In this document: positions 25,107-33,577 of the stretch, in pieces | Position numbering within the stretch: the first letter of the stretch is position 1 | How the letters are laid out: the number at the start of each line of letters is the position of its first letter | Assembly: GCF_016908195.1 (NCBI RefSeq) | Contig: NZ_JAFBDK010000016.1 | Location: 1 to 64,000 of the forward strand | Direction: 5' to 3' | Length of the DNA stretch: 64,000 nt | Source of the DNA: Jeotgalibacillus terrae | GTDB lineage: Bacteria; Bacillota; Bacilli; Bacillales; Jeotgalibacillaceae | Notes under the pieces: generated by a model | What the model was told of the DNA's origin: nothing | Databases searched by the model: none | What the model saw: only the letters and a program-made list of their open reading frames with translations | Position numbers and translations under genes: made by a program

Positions 25107-25129
25107 AGGCGGGTCAGACCTGCTTCTAC
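25103..25129. repeat. 27-nt hairpin repeat, family C copy 2
   Basis: It starts GTAGAGGCGGGTCAGACC and ends TGCTTCTAC. Its arms pair through GCGTAGA/TCTACGC and GCGGG/CCTGC. The TAG at 25104-25106 is the stop codon of the upstream gene. Confidence 0.65.
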
Positions 25130-25223
25130 GCTGACAACACATCCGTCCCATTTCCCCGAGCAGATCGGTTGGTTATAGAAACAGTGTCCTGTAAACTTAT
25201 ACGAAAACGCAGGAGTGATGTTT

Positions 25224-26381
25224 GTGTACGATTTTACAAAAACAGATGCGCAAAAGAGAATGCTGGCTGAATTGAACAGACTCATTCCTTCATTTAAAAA
25301 GCGCGAACACTTACTTGATGAACCAAATGCTTATCCGAAAGAGAATATAAATGAACTGATTCATACTGGTTATTCAAAACTGACGCTCCCTGAAGAATTT
25401 GGCGGTCAGGGTAAAGGACTTTATGAACTCGTGCTTGGCCAGGAAGCGATTGCAAAAGGGAGCGGCGCAACAGCCCTGTCGATCGGCTGGCATACAGGCA
25501 CGCTGCTTGAATTCAGCGAAAGACGGCACTGGAAAAAAGAAGCAGCTGACTTTATTTTAGAAAAAATCAGTAATGGCGCCATTGTTAATACAGCTGCTAC
25601 TGAAAAAGGAGCGGGCAGTCCTGCGAGAGGTGCACTGCCAAAAACCACAGCAGTGAAGACGGCTGACGGTTTTGAAATCACAGGGGAGAAGTCATATACG
25701 TCTCTTGCGCCGATGCTTGACTATATATTTGTCACAGCAGTGATTGAAGGAACGGAGCAGGTGGCAACGTTTATCATTCCGGCGGATGCAACAGGGGTAT
25801 CGATCCGTGAATCCTGGGACAGCATAGGGATGCACGGGACTGCGAGTCACGATCTTGTTCTTGAAAAGGTAGAGGTTCCTGACATGTATATGCTCAAGGA
25901 TGGAAAAGAAGCAGGTGCGAAACCACCAATGAGCTGGCTGCTTCATATTCCGGCATGCTATATCGGTATTGCAGCGGCTGCACTTGAAGATGCCTCAGCG
26001 TTTGCGTCTTCCTATGAACCTGCCTCACTCGGTGAACCAATTGGGAGCCTGCCGAATATACAGGAAAAGCTAGGCGATCTGCAGGTAAAGCTGCTCAGTG
26101 CAAGACAGGTAATGTATCATACAGCAGAAGCCTATGAACGTGCTGATAATAAAGAGGACGTGCGCGCACTGCTCAGTTCGTCAAAAGTGCATGTAACCAA
26201 TGCCGCAATTGACATTGTAGAAAAAGCGATGAGAATTGTCGGTCCACAGAGCATGTCGGCAAAAAGCCCGATGCAGCGCTATTATCGCGATGTGCGGATG
26301 GGACTTCATAATCCGCCGATGGAAGATATGGTGAAGGGGCAGTTTGGGAAGCAGATGGTGGATGAGAGGATGCAGGATTAA
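25224..26381 (+). CDS. Acyl-CoA dehydrogenase family protein
   Basis: About 385 residues. The N-terminal helical domain has LTLPEEFGGQGKGLYE, the middle beta domain has NTAATEKGAGSPARGALPKT for flavin and substrate contact, and the C-terminal four-helix domain ends with VGPQSMSAKSPMQRYYRDVR. The variant motifs and length place it with distant acyl-CoA/DszC-like flavoproteins rather than the standard fatty-acid enzymes. AGGAG at 25211-25215 overlaps a GTG at 25215 and sits too close to ATG 25218, so GTG 25224 is the likely start. It stands alone, so the substrate is unknown. Confidence 0.8.
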   Translation: MYDFTKTDAQKRMLAELNRLIPSFKKREHLLDEPNAYPKENINELIHTGYSKLTLPEEFGGQGKGLYELVLGQEAIAKGSGATALSIGWHTGTLLEFSERRHWKKEAADFILEKISNGAIVNTAATEKGAGSPARGALPKTTAVKTADGFEITGEKSYTSLAPMLDYIFVTAVIEGTEQVATFIIPADATGVSIRESWDSIGMHGTASHDLVLEKVEVPDMYMLKDGKEAGAKPPMSWLLHIPACYIGIAAAALEDASAFASSYEPASLGEPIGSLPNIQEKLGDLQVKLLSARQVMYHTAEAYERADNKEDVRALLSSSKVHVTNAAIDIVEKAMRIVGPQSMSAKSPMQRYYRDVRMGLHNPPMEDMVKGQFGKQMVDERMQD

Positions 26382-26424
26382 TTGAATCAGCAATTGAAAT
26401 ATATCTATCTTCTTTTCAGTTAAT

Positions 26425-26545
26425 TCCATCATCTTTTAGGTTAATTCAACGTCCAGCTGTCTCGAAAGATGGAATTCTATCACCAGTTGCCATCATTCTA
26501 TGATCTACAGCATTAATTCTATCACCTTTAGATTTATTCGAACAC
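26425..26545. repeat. Degenerate 21-nt array, family D
   Basis: On the minus strand the unit is GGTGATAGAATT-like. Its core falls at 26479, 26500 and 26521, exactly 21 apart, with weaker units on both sides. The unit is the same type as at 8838. It follows the acyl-CoA dehydrogenase gene. Confidence 0.55.
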
Positions 26546-26574
26546 CGCACACCGAACACCGAACACCGCACACC
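26542..26574. repeat. 7-nt tandem repeat
   Basis: ACACCGC, ACACCGA, ACACCGA, ACACCGC and ACACC follow head to tail with no spacers. The 7-nt period is one third of the 21-nt period next to it. Confidence 0.8.
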
Positions 26575-26618
26575 AAAAAGCCGAGACCAGGGACAATCTC
26601 CCGAATCTCGGCTTTTTT
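26575..26618. terminator. Terminator before GH16 end (both strands)
   Basis: AAAAAGCCGAGA pairs with TCTCGGCTTTTTT. The A-run on the left makes it work for the glucanase gene on the minus strand too. Confidence 0.85.
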
Positions 26619-26619
26619 C

Positions 26620-29547
26620 TTATTCCAATGTTACATTATCAATCTTAATCTCATGCGCTTCGTTTGCTTCACCGGCAACTGTCCCCATAAGGAACTTCAG
26701 GCTGAGTGATTCCTGTGTAGCTGCAGTAAAAGTGAATTCATAAGTTTGCTGTTCGCCTGTAAGCTCGACGATTTCAGATAGTGACCTTGCGTAAGCAGCA
26801 TCTTCAAGCGTCACTTCAATCTTCCGGTCAACAGTAGAACGCGCATCAAACTTCAGCGTATACGTTTTGCCAGGAAGCAGTGACAGGTTATCCTGGTATA
26901 ATTGAACGCCCCAAGGCTCTGCACTCTGCTGGCCGATCTGAATCAGTGCCTGGTCATCAGCATGCTGCACAGTTGCATCTGTATCAAAGTGTGAATATGT
27001 CACCCATGGCTCCAGACTACCATCAAATGTTCCGTTTTGAATTGGCGCATCGCTTGCAGGTCCGCCAACTCTTTTCAGTGAAAGGTTATCAAGCTCTACA
27101 TTGCCTTCTCCGTTAAATGAAATAACGAATTGTGCATTCAGGTCAGTCACATCAGGCATTGTGAATGATACATTCTGCGTTGACCATTCAGTATCTGCTG
27201 TAACGGTTTCACTTGCATACACGGTTGAACCATCTTCGCTCACCAGTTCGATCTGCATGTCGCTTTGCTGATCTGCTTTTACATCAAGCGCCAGTTCATA
27301 AGGGCTTTCGCTTAACAACTGAATGCCTTTTTGGACAAGCTCACCTGGACCGTTTACCTTCAGTACGCGCTGATCCGGGTCAACTGAGACACTATCTTCG
27401 TCTGTGTGCCAGAACAAAAGTCTGTCCGGAAAGCCCTGATCAAATGTGCCGTTATAGATCAGGTTGCCGTTTTTAAGCGGTGATTTTGAAGCATCCGGAT
27501 CGATTTCAGGTGCAGTTGTTTCTTCGACTCTTACTTTGCCAATCCATGCAGGAAGCGTTGAAAGGCCAAGGTTGAATTCCAGGCGTGCTTTTATGTCAGT
27601 TTCTTCAGTCATCTGGAAGGTCATCTCATAAGACTGGACGTCATCTGTCAGTGAAAATGATTCGCTGCTTGAATAGGTGGCGTAATCTCTGTCAGCGTCT
27701 CCGCTTACTTTTACATTAATATCACGATTAGCTGTTGATTTTGCATCAAAGCTTACCTTGTAATAACGGCCTTTTCCGATTGTTACGTCCTGGATCAGCT
27801 GCACAGCATAAGGCTGGCTGCCTCCGTTTTGAATATCGGCTTTGGCAAATGTCTGTCCATTCAGCTCATCAAGTGAAAGGGAGGCCTGTCCACCAAAGTC
27901 AGGCAGGGCAAGGAAGTACCAGTGATCAGTTCCAGGAAGGCCTTCCACACCTTTTACAGTGCCCGTGTCTTCAGTAAAGTCATTGTTATAGACAAGGTTA
28001 CCGTCTTCAAGTGGCAGCTTTGCGCCTTCAGGAAGCGGTTCAGCTTCAACGACTGGCAGTTCCGGCGTCTGATAGGCACGTCCGGTCAGGTCATAAACAC
28101 GCACATAATCGACGTTCATTGACTGCGGGAACATGGTTTCTTCTGTCGGATCGCCATCAAAGTTTCCGCCGATCGCAAGGTTCAGCAGCATATGGAATGG
28201 CTGATCGAATGGTGCAGGATACGTATGGTTTGCTGCAGCATTTTGCTCTTTGCTGTACCAGTTGTTCTGTGTCTGGGTCAATACGCCATCTACATACCAG
28301 CGGATCTCACCGGGCTCCCATTCAACAGCGTAGACGTGCTCATCTGCAATGGTGGAACCGTCCGGGAATGTGTATTCAGCTCCTGTGTATTTGTTGTTCG
28401 GCCACGTTTCACCATAGTGAATGGTGCCGATTGCATGGTGAGGCTGACTGCCTTTTGCTTCTAAAATATCAATTTCCCCTGAAGCTGCCCAGCCGCCGTA
28501 ACGATCTTCTTCAGGCAGCATCCAGAATGCAGGCCAATAGCCTTTTCCTGTTGGAAGAGAGGCTTTCATTTCAAATTTTCCGTACGTTTTTGCGAAAAGT
28601 CCTTTTGTCTTCAGGCGTGCAGAGGTATATGAAAATCCTTCATACTCTTCTTCAAGCGCAGTGATGACCAGTTGTCCGTCTTCCGTTCGTGCATTTTCAG
28701 GACGGTCAGTGTAATATTGCTTTTCGTTATTTCCCCATCCGGAGACGAATGTTCCATTTGCATCAGTAAACCCGTTTCCGATCTCAAACATCCATTTAGA
28801 GCGGTCGATTTCCGTCCCGTTGAATTCGTCATGCCATACGAGTGACCACGGTGACACAAAGTCATCCGGGTTTTGTGTAGGTACGCCATTCAGCTGAAGC
28901 TCCGTTTCAAGCTCAGCAGCTTCAATGACACCGTCGCCATTTAAAGAAGAGCCGGCTGCAAGTGTTGACACGTGGAGGGATTTAATCAGACTGTCAACCG
29001 CATGATCAATATCTGTAAGCGCATTCAAAAATAAGGAATCAATGACGCCTTCAATTGCCAGCTGATTCAGCTTTTCGGATTGTCCTTTGTTTTTCCCTTC
29101 AGTGAGAACAGATGTGAATTCTCCTGATAAATCAAGTGATGAACCATTCAGCAGGGAAACGTCTTTAAATCCTTCTGCTGTCAGCTCAAGTTCTGTAAGA
29201 GAGCCGTTCCCGTCAAATAATGTTTCCTCAATAACCGAATCACCGGACACTGTAAATGATGATTCATGGGAAGAAGTTTTAACAGAGAGTGTTTGCAGGG
29301 AAGAGTTATTGATTACTAGACTCTCAGGTGCTTTTCCCTTTATGTAGACTGTACCTTCAACTGTGACGTTGTCGAGTGTAATTTTCTTTCCGGCAGCTGG
29401 CGTAATGAGAAGATCTCCTTTAATGACCTCATGGCTTAGCACATCATTTTTCAGGTTAACGGTGTTTTTCTTCGCAACACCTGTGCCTGCAAAGCTGGAC
29501 ATAGACAGTGTAAAGGCTAACAATATTGCACTGCTCTTTTTTAACAT
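26620..29547 (-). CDS. Secreted GH16 endo-beta-1,3-glucanase with three CBM-like modules
   Basis: 975 residues. A signal peptide (LLAFTLSMSSFAGTGVA) is followed by a repetitive beta-rich region to about residue 215 and the GH16 catalytic domain at about 232-490. The active site GEIDILE gives Glu358 as nucleophile and Glu363 as acid/base. WHDEFNGTEIDRSKW, ARLKTKGLFAKTYGKFEMK and YWPAFWMLPE are laminarinase marks. Three similar carbohydrate-binding modules (CBM4/9 type) follow at about 515-675, 695-825 and 836-975. It should cut beta-1,3-glucans such as laminarin outside the cell. AAAGGAGG precedes the ATG. A LacI-type operator lies just upstream and a LacI gene is adjacent. Confidence 0.9.
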   Translation of the reverse strand: MLKKSSAILLAFTLSMSSFAGTGVAKKNTVNLKNDVLSHEVIKGDLLITPAAGKKITLDNVTVEGTVYIKGKAPESLVINNSSLQTLSVKTSSHESSFTVSGDSVIEETLFDGNGSLTELELTAEGFKDVSLLNGSSLDLSGEFTSVLTEGKNKGQSEKLNQLAIEGVIDSLFLNALTDIDHAVDSLIKSLHVSTLAAGSSLNGDGVIEAAELETELQLNGVPTQNPDDFVSPWSLVWHDEFNGTEIDRSKWMFEIGNGFTDANGTFVSGWGNNEKQYYTDRPENARTEDGQLVITALEEEYEGFSYTSARLKTKGLFAKTYGKFEMKASLPTGKGYWPAFWMLPEEDRYGGWAASGEIDILEAKGSQPHHAIGTIHYGETWPNNKYTGAEYTFPDGSTIADEHVYAVEWEPGEIRWYVDGVLTQTQNNWYSKEQNAAANHTYPAPFDQPFHMLLNLAIGGNFDGDPTEETMFPQSMNVDYVRVYDLTGRAYQTPELPVVEAEPLPEGAKLPLEDGNLVYNNDFTEDTGTVKGVEGLPGTDHWYFLALPDFGGQASLSLDELNGQTFAKADIQNGGSQPYAVQLIQDVTIGKGRYYKVSFDAKSTANRDINVKVSGDADRDYATYSSSESFSLTDDVQSYEMTFQMTEETDIKARLEFNLGLSTLPAWIGKVRVEETTAPEIDPDASKSPLKNGNLIYNGTFDQGFPDRLLFWHTDEDSVSVDPDQRVLKVNGPGELVQKGIQLLSESPYELALDVKADQQSDMQIELVSEDGSTVYASETVTADTEWSTQNVSFTMPDVTDLNAQFVISFNGEGNVELDNLSLKRVGGPASDAPIQNGTFDGSLEPWVTYSHFDTDATVQHADDQALIQIGQQSAEPWGVQLYQDNLSLLPGKTYTLKFDARSTVDRKIEVTLEDAAYARSLSEIVELTGEQQTYEFTFTAATQESLSLKFLMGTVAGEANEAHEIKIDNVTLE

Positions 29548-29567
29548 TCAATTGCCTCCTTTTATTT

Positions 29568-29583
29568 TGTCCTACGTGGGACA
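29568..29583. promoter_or_regulatory. LacI-type operator of the glucanase gene
   Basis: TGTCCTACGTGGGACA is a palindrome with a central CG, typical of LacI-family sites. It lies about 10 bp downstream of the promoter -10 on the minus strand, so binding would block elongation or initiation. Confidence 0.7.
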
Positions 29584-29593
29584 TTTGATTATT

Positions 29594-29621
29594 ACTATAA
29601 AGCATTCAAGTAAAAAGACAA
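29594..29621 (-). promoter_or_regulatory. Glucanase gene promoter
   Basis: On the minus strand, TTGTCT (29621-29616) and TATAGT (29599-29594) are 16 bp apart. Confidence 0.5.
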
Positions 29622-29683
29622 CATTTTTTTACAATAATGAATGCTTTATATGATCTTAGATTCAGTTTTTTACCATCTATATG

Positions 29684-30703
29684 TCAGTTGGTAGGGGATG
29701 CGCAGGATTGCCGTTCGATCAGCCGGGCATAAAAAGGCTGGTAAGGTGCCGGCTCTCCTTCTTCGACCCGGCTGATTAACTGTATGACCAGATATTCTGC
29801 CATTTCAACTCTCGGAAGGTGCATAGTGGTGAGAGAAGGGTTCGTATATTCAGTAAGCCTGACATTATCAAAGCCTATTAACGAAATCTGCTGCGGGACG
29901 GATATGTTGTGTTCACTTAAAGCTTTCAATGCACCGATTGCAATCAGATCATTTGAACAGAAAACGGCAGTGGGAAGGGTGCCTTGTTCGATCCACTCGC
30001 AAATCGCATTGTAGCCTGACTGTTCGACGAAGCTGCCTTTAAAGACCGGACCTTCCTTAAGGTTTGCCTGCTGAAGTGCCTGTTGGTAGCCTGAAAGACG
30101 CTCAACGGCAGCCCGGTTTTCGAGTTCACCTGTAATGATGCCAATTTTCCTGTGACCAAGCTGAATGAGATGTTCTGTTGCATGAATGGCAGATTCATGG
30201 TTTAACAGGACAGGCACAGGAATGTCCTGCTGAGTGGCATCAAGGTTATTCTGGTCAAAAACGCCGACTAAAAAACCGGCCTCTATAATCTCATCTGCTA
30301 TCTTTTGCACACTTGACCAGCTGATGATCATGCCGGCATCAATACTTTTTTCTCTGTACAGTTTTAAAATAGGGGAGGTGTCATTAACAGTTGATGTCGT
30401 AACAAGCACATTATAACCGCGGTCAGCGCATGAGCTGATCATACTGCTGATCACGGTACTGTAAAAGAGATCATCCGCGTAAATATTATGTTTGTCAGGA
30501 TCCTGAATGATAAATAAACCAAGCGTCTGCGTTTTCTTTTTCGTCAGTCGTCTTGCAGAGACGTTAGGGTGATAGTTGTGCTCATTCATGATCTGAAGGA
30601 TATGTTCACGCGTTTCTTTCTTTACCTGTGGGGAGTCATTTAACACCCGCTGCACCGTTTTCCTCGAAACGCCTGCGAGTTTTGCTATATCAAAAATATC
30701 CAT
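29684..30703 (-). CDS. LacI-family transcriptional regulator
   Basis: 339 residues. The N-terminal helix-turn-helix is DIFDIAKLAGVSRKTVQRVL with the hinge helix NVSARRLTKKKTQTLGLF, followed by a periplasmic-binding-protein-type sugar domain (HLIQLGHRKIGIITGELENR, VFCSNDLIAIGALKAL, ISLIGFDNVRLTEYTNPSLT). It is placed upstream of the glucanase gene in the same direction, and the operator at 29568 lies between them. Control of glucan use by a released oligosaccharide is therefore the first guess; control of the upstream maltose genes is the alternative. GGAGGAAAAA precedes the ATG. Confidence 0.9.
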   Translation of the reverse strand: MDIFDIAKLAGVSRKTVQRVLNDSPQVKKETREHILQIMNEHNYHPNVSARRLTKKKTQTLGLFIIQDPDKHNIYADDLFYSTVISSMISSCADRGYNVLVTTSTVNDTSPILKLYREKSIDAGMIISWSSVQKIADEIIEAGFLVGVFDQNNLDATQQDIPVPVLLNHESAIHATEHLIQLGHRKIGIITGELENRAAVERLSGYQQALQQANLKEGPVFKGSFVEQSGYNAICEWIEQGTLPTAVFCSNDLIAIGALKALSEHNISVPQQISLIGFDNVRLTEYTNPSLTTMHLPRVEMAEYLVIQLISRVEEGEPAPYQPFYARLIERQSCASPTN

Positions 30704-30817
30704 TTTTTCCTCCTGAATCGTGCTATATGAAACATTATAGCTTATGAAAAACCCGCCTGCATCAGCATACGGGTCAAGTGTTCGAATGAATGTTTGATTT
30801 TACTGCCATTAATTGGC

Positions 30818-30925
30818 GGGTTCGTGACCACTGAGCGAGTTAACGCGACCAAAAAGAGTGGGTTCGCGACCACAATGGGGCAGTTATATGACCACACCGG
30901 GCGGTAATGCGACCACAACCCGCTA
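30818..30925. repeat. Degenerate 21-nt array, family D (clearest copy)
   Basis: GACC cores fall at 30826, 30847, 30868, 30890 and 30911, spaced 21, 21, 22 and 21. A unit reads roughly GGGCGGTTATGCGACCACA. It lies between the 3' end of mapP and the lacI promoter. Confidence 0.75.
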
Positions 30926-30939
30926 AAAAGCAGAAAACA

Positions 30940-31728
30940 CTAGATCTCAATCTCCACTTCCACTCCAAAATGATCCGACACAACAGGCTTATGCGCACCG
31001 TTGAAAATAACCTGGGATGACTTTACGCGTACAGGCACTGAAGCAAATATATAATCAATACGCAGCGGCTGTGCGTTACCTTCCCAGCCGGCAATCTGAC
31101 CGAATACTGTTACACCGCTGTCTTTCGTTTCAGCAAGTGTGTATGTGTCATGAAGTCCTTTTGCTTTCAGTAAATCATAGCCTTCATTCTTCAATCCGGC
31201 GTGGTTATTAAAGTCACCCATATAAAATGATAGCCGGTCAGTACGTTGCCTGTGCAGCAGCTGTTCAACCTGATGTGTGTATGGTTCTTCTTCATCACCC
31301 CACCAGCCGAGGTGGCAGGAATAAAAATCAATCAGTTGACCGCCTGCATCAACTGTGATGCGGGGAACAGCACGGGTTTTCCAATGAGCCGGATCCTCAG
31401 ATTCACTAATGAAAAAAGAATCTGTTTCCATAACAGGAAGGCGCGAGATCAGCGCGACGCCTTCTTCATACACGTCATATCCATAATGACAGAAAGACCA
31501 GTGCATCCGGTCATCTGTTCTGCCCAGTGAATTCAGACGCTTCAGCAGCTCAAGTCCGAAGTGTCCTTTTTTATAAGCGCCTTCTGCAGGCGCGTCAGTC
31601 AGCTGACTTACTTCCTGCAGGGCGATAATATCGTAGTCGCGTTCAACAATTGTCTGTGCAAGGATATCAAGTTTTTCAAGCTGCTGATCCTCCTGCCAGG
31701 AATGACAGTTCAGCGTTAGCAGTTTCAT
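30940..31728 (-). CDS. mapP: Maltose 6'-phosphate phosphatase (EEP family)
   Basis: 262 residues of the endonuclease/exonuclease/phosphatase fold: LLTLNCHSW, IIALQEVSQL with the metal Glu, FYSCHLGWWGD, MGDFNNHAG and the final SDHFGVEVEI with catalytic His. The family includes sphingomyelinases, but the gene begins 3 bp after the maltose PTS gene, the known context of MapP in Enterococcus. There MapP removes the phosphate from maltose-6'-phosphate after PTS uptake so that maltose can be cleaved by ordinary enzymes. The ribosome site TTAGGAGC overlaps the PTS stop. Sequence family plus context make this assignment good. Confidence 0.85.
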   Translation of the reverse strand: MKLLTLNCHSWQEDQQLEKLDILAQTIVERDYDIIALQEVSQLTDAPAEGAYKKGHFGLELLKRLNSLGRTDDRMHWSFCHYGYDVYEEGVALISRLPVMETDSFFISESEDPAHWKTRAVPRITVDAGGQLIDFYSCHLGWWGDEEEPYTHQVEQLLHRQRTDRLSFYMGDFNNHAGLKNEGYDLLKAKGLHDTYTLAETKDSGVTVFGQIAGWEGNAQPLRIDYIFASVPVRVKSSQVIFNGAHKPVVSDHFGVEVEIEI

Positions 31729-31731
31729 ACA

Positions 31732-33381
31732 TTAAGCTCCTAACTCATCCTGAATATCTGATTTTAACACGTCAGCTTTTGGACCGTAGATCGCCTGTAC
31801 ACCTCTGTCGCGAAGGACAAGACCAAGTGCACCGTTTTGTTTCCAGATTCTTTCGTCAGCTACAAGACCGGTATCTTTTACCGTAACGCGAAGACGCGTC
31901 ATACATGCATCAACATCTTCAATGTTTTCTTCTCCGCCTAAAAGTCCGATAATGGCAACAGCCTGAGAATCTTTATTGCTGTCAGTTGTTTTAGCTGTAA
32001 TCTTTTCTTCAGTTGTTTCCTCAATATAGTTCCCTGCACGTCCAGGAGTAGGGAAGTTGAAGCGTTTGATCAGGAAGTAAGCTGCACCAAAGTTCACAGC
32101 AAACATCAGTACAGCAACCAGAATCAGATTAATCAGATCGCCAACCAGTCCCGCATTTACAATCAATGGTGTTCTTGTCAGGAATTCAATAAAGCCAAAT
32201 GCGTGAATCCGAAGGTCAATCAGATCCGCAAGCGCAAATGAAACCCCGGTTAGCACTGCATACACAATATAAAGCAGTGGTGCGGCAAACATGAACATAA
32301 ATTCGATTGGTTCAGTGACACCAGTTAAAAATACAGCCAATCCTGCTGAAAGGAACATTGATTTATATTTAGCTCGCTTATCTTTATCTACATTCAGATA
32401 CATTGCCAGTGCAAGTCCAATCAGTGCAGCAGATGAAGCGATGAACTGGCCGACTTTAAAGCGGGCAGGCACGACTTCTTCAGTCAGCTGATTGTAGCCA
32501 GCAGTATTACCCTGCTGAAGCATGTTGTACAGATCTGTCACCCATGCAAGCCAAAGGGGATCCTGACCTGACACGGTGCTGCCGGCACTTGCGCCAGTCT
32601 GAATCACATAAGTACCGCCAAGCTCTGTATAGTTAATCGGAACAGTCAGCATATGGTGAAGGCCAAACGGCAGCAATAGACGCTCAAGTGTTCCAAAAAT
32701 AAATGGTGCAATAACTGGCGCAGAGTTACGTGAATTTGCAATCCACTGTCCAAAATCATTCAGCAGTCCCTGAATAAATGGCCATACAAGAGACATAATG
32801 AGAGCCACTACAACAGAACCTGCAATCACAACAAACGGAACAAAACGTTTTCCGTTAAAGAAAGACAGTGCCTCTGGCAGACTGCTGAAGTTATAAAATT
32901 TGTTATAGAGTGCAGCGCCAAGGAAACCTGAGATGATCCCGACGAATACACCCATATTCAGAGCAGGTGCACCAAGTACAGAAATAAAGTAATCAGCGAC
33001 AATGAGTTCCGATCCTAGAAGGGAAGTCACTGTTGCAGCAGGGTCAGCCAGCATATCGGCATTTACACCGAATACGGCCCCTGTAACGCGGTTAATCAAC
33101 AGAAATGCAATTAATGCAGCAAATGCACCGCCAGCGCGGTCTTTTGCCCATGAGCCACCAATAGCGACGGCGAATAAAATATGCAGATTCGTAATAATCG
33201 CCCAACCGATGTCTTCCATGACTCGTGCAATCGTTTGCATTAACATGATGTCACCAGTCATCATCGCAAGCAGTTTCCCAAGTGAAATCATAATACCGGC
33301 AGCTGGCATAACTGCTACCACAACAAGCAATGCTTTACCGAACTTCTGCCAGAAATCAAAAGAGCCAAAAATCTTTTTCAT
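31732..33381 (-). CDS. malT: PTS maltose transporter EIIBC, MalT-like
   Basis: About 549 residues. The EIIC part (1-430) has ten or so helices with FGKALLVVVAVMPAAGIMIS, AKDRAGGAFAALIAFLLINR and the sugar-site region LLLPFGLHHMLTVPINYTEL, then GVTEPIEFMFMF. The EIIB domain at the C-terminus has the phosphorylation site DACMTRLRV and ends DELGA. No EIIA domain is attached, so a general glucose-type EIIA must donate phosphate. GGAGGG is 6 bp before ATG 33381; a GTG at 33384 is too close. It forms an operon with mapP and is preceded by a LacI-type operator and a cre. Confidence 0.9.
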   Translation of the reverse strand: MKKIFGSFDFWQKFGKALLVVVAVMPAAGIMISLGKLLAMMTGDIMLMQTIARVMEDIGWAIITNLHILFAVAIGGSWAKDRAGGAFAALIAFLLINRVTGAVFGVNADMLADPAATVTSLLGSELIVADYFISVLGAPALNMGVFVGIISGFLGAALYNKFYNFSSLPEALSFFNGKRFVPFVVIAGSVVVALIMSLVWPFIQGLLNDFGQWIANSRNSAPVIAPFIFGTLERLLLPFGLHHMLTVPINYTELGGTYVIQTGASAGSTVSGQDPLWLAWVTDLYNMLQQGNTAGYNQLTEEVVPARFKVGQFIASSAALIGLALAMYLNVDKDKRAKYKSMFLSAGLAVFLTGVTEPIEFMFMFAAPLLYIVYAVLTGVSFALADLIDLRIHAFGFIEFLTRTPLIVNAGLVGDLINLILVAVLMFAVNFGAAYFLIKRFNFPTPGRAGNYIEETTEEKITAKTTDSNKDSQAVAIIGLLGGEENIEDVDACMTRLRVTVKDTGLVADERIWKQNGALGLVLRDRGVQAIYGPKADVLKSDIQDELGA

Positions 33382-33433
33382 CACAAACCCTCCAAGGTCC
33401 TATGTATGGAAATTATTTATATGTACTACTTAA

Positions 33434-33447
33434 TGCAACCGTTTGCA
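33434..33447. promoter_or_regulatory. LacI/MalR-type operator of malT
   Basis: TGCAACCGTTTGCA is a palindrome with one mismatched pair, of the MalR type. It lies about 20 bp downstream of the malT -10. It is unlike the operator at 29568, so another regulator may bind here. Confidence 0.65.
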
Positions 33448-33466
33448 CCATTCGTTCATGTAGAAT

Positions 33467-33495
33467 ATTGTATATACAAGTTAAAAAACATGCAA
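33467..33495 (-). promoter_or_regulatory. malT promoter
   Basis: On the minus strand, TTGCAT (33495-33490) and TACAAT (33472-33467) are separated by 17 bp. The -35 is embedded in the cre. Confidence 0.55.
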
Positions 33496-33505
33496 GCGTT
33501 TTAAT
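33490..33505. promoter_or_regulatory. cre site for CcpA
   Basis: ATGCAAGCGTTTTAAT matches the cre consensus at all but one position and overlaps the malT -35, so CcpA would repress maltose uptake when better sugars are present. Confidence 0.65.
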
Positions 33506-33577
33506 AAAATAAATTCCTGAGAAGCTTATAATCAGCTTATTCAGGGAAATTATACAGTAAAAAGAGGGGGAGTCAGC

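Noticed and set aside
28011-28664. 217-residue open frame inside the glucanase locus
   Set aside because: It is antisense to the GH16 catalytic domain, and the GH16 frame has clear motifs. The antisense product shows no recognisable features.
30818-30925. CRISPR array
   Set aside because: The 21-nt units have no identical repeats with unique spacers of 26-40 nt, no leader and no cas gene nearby.
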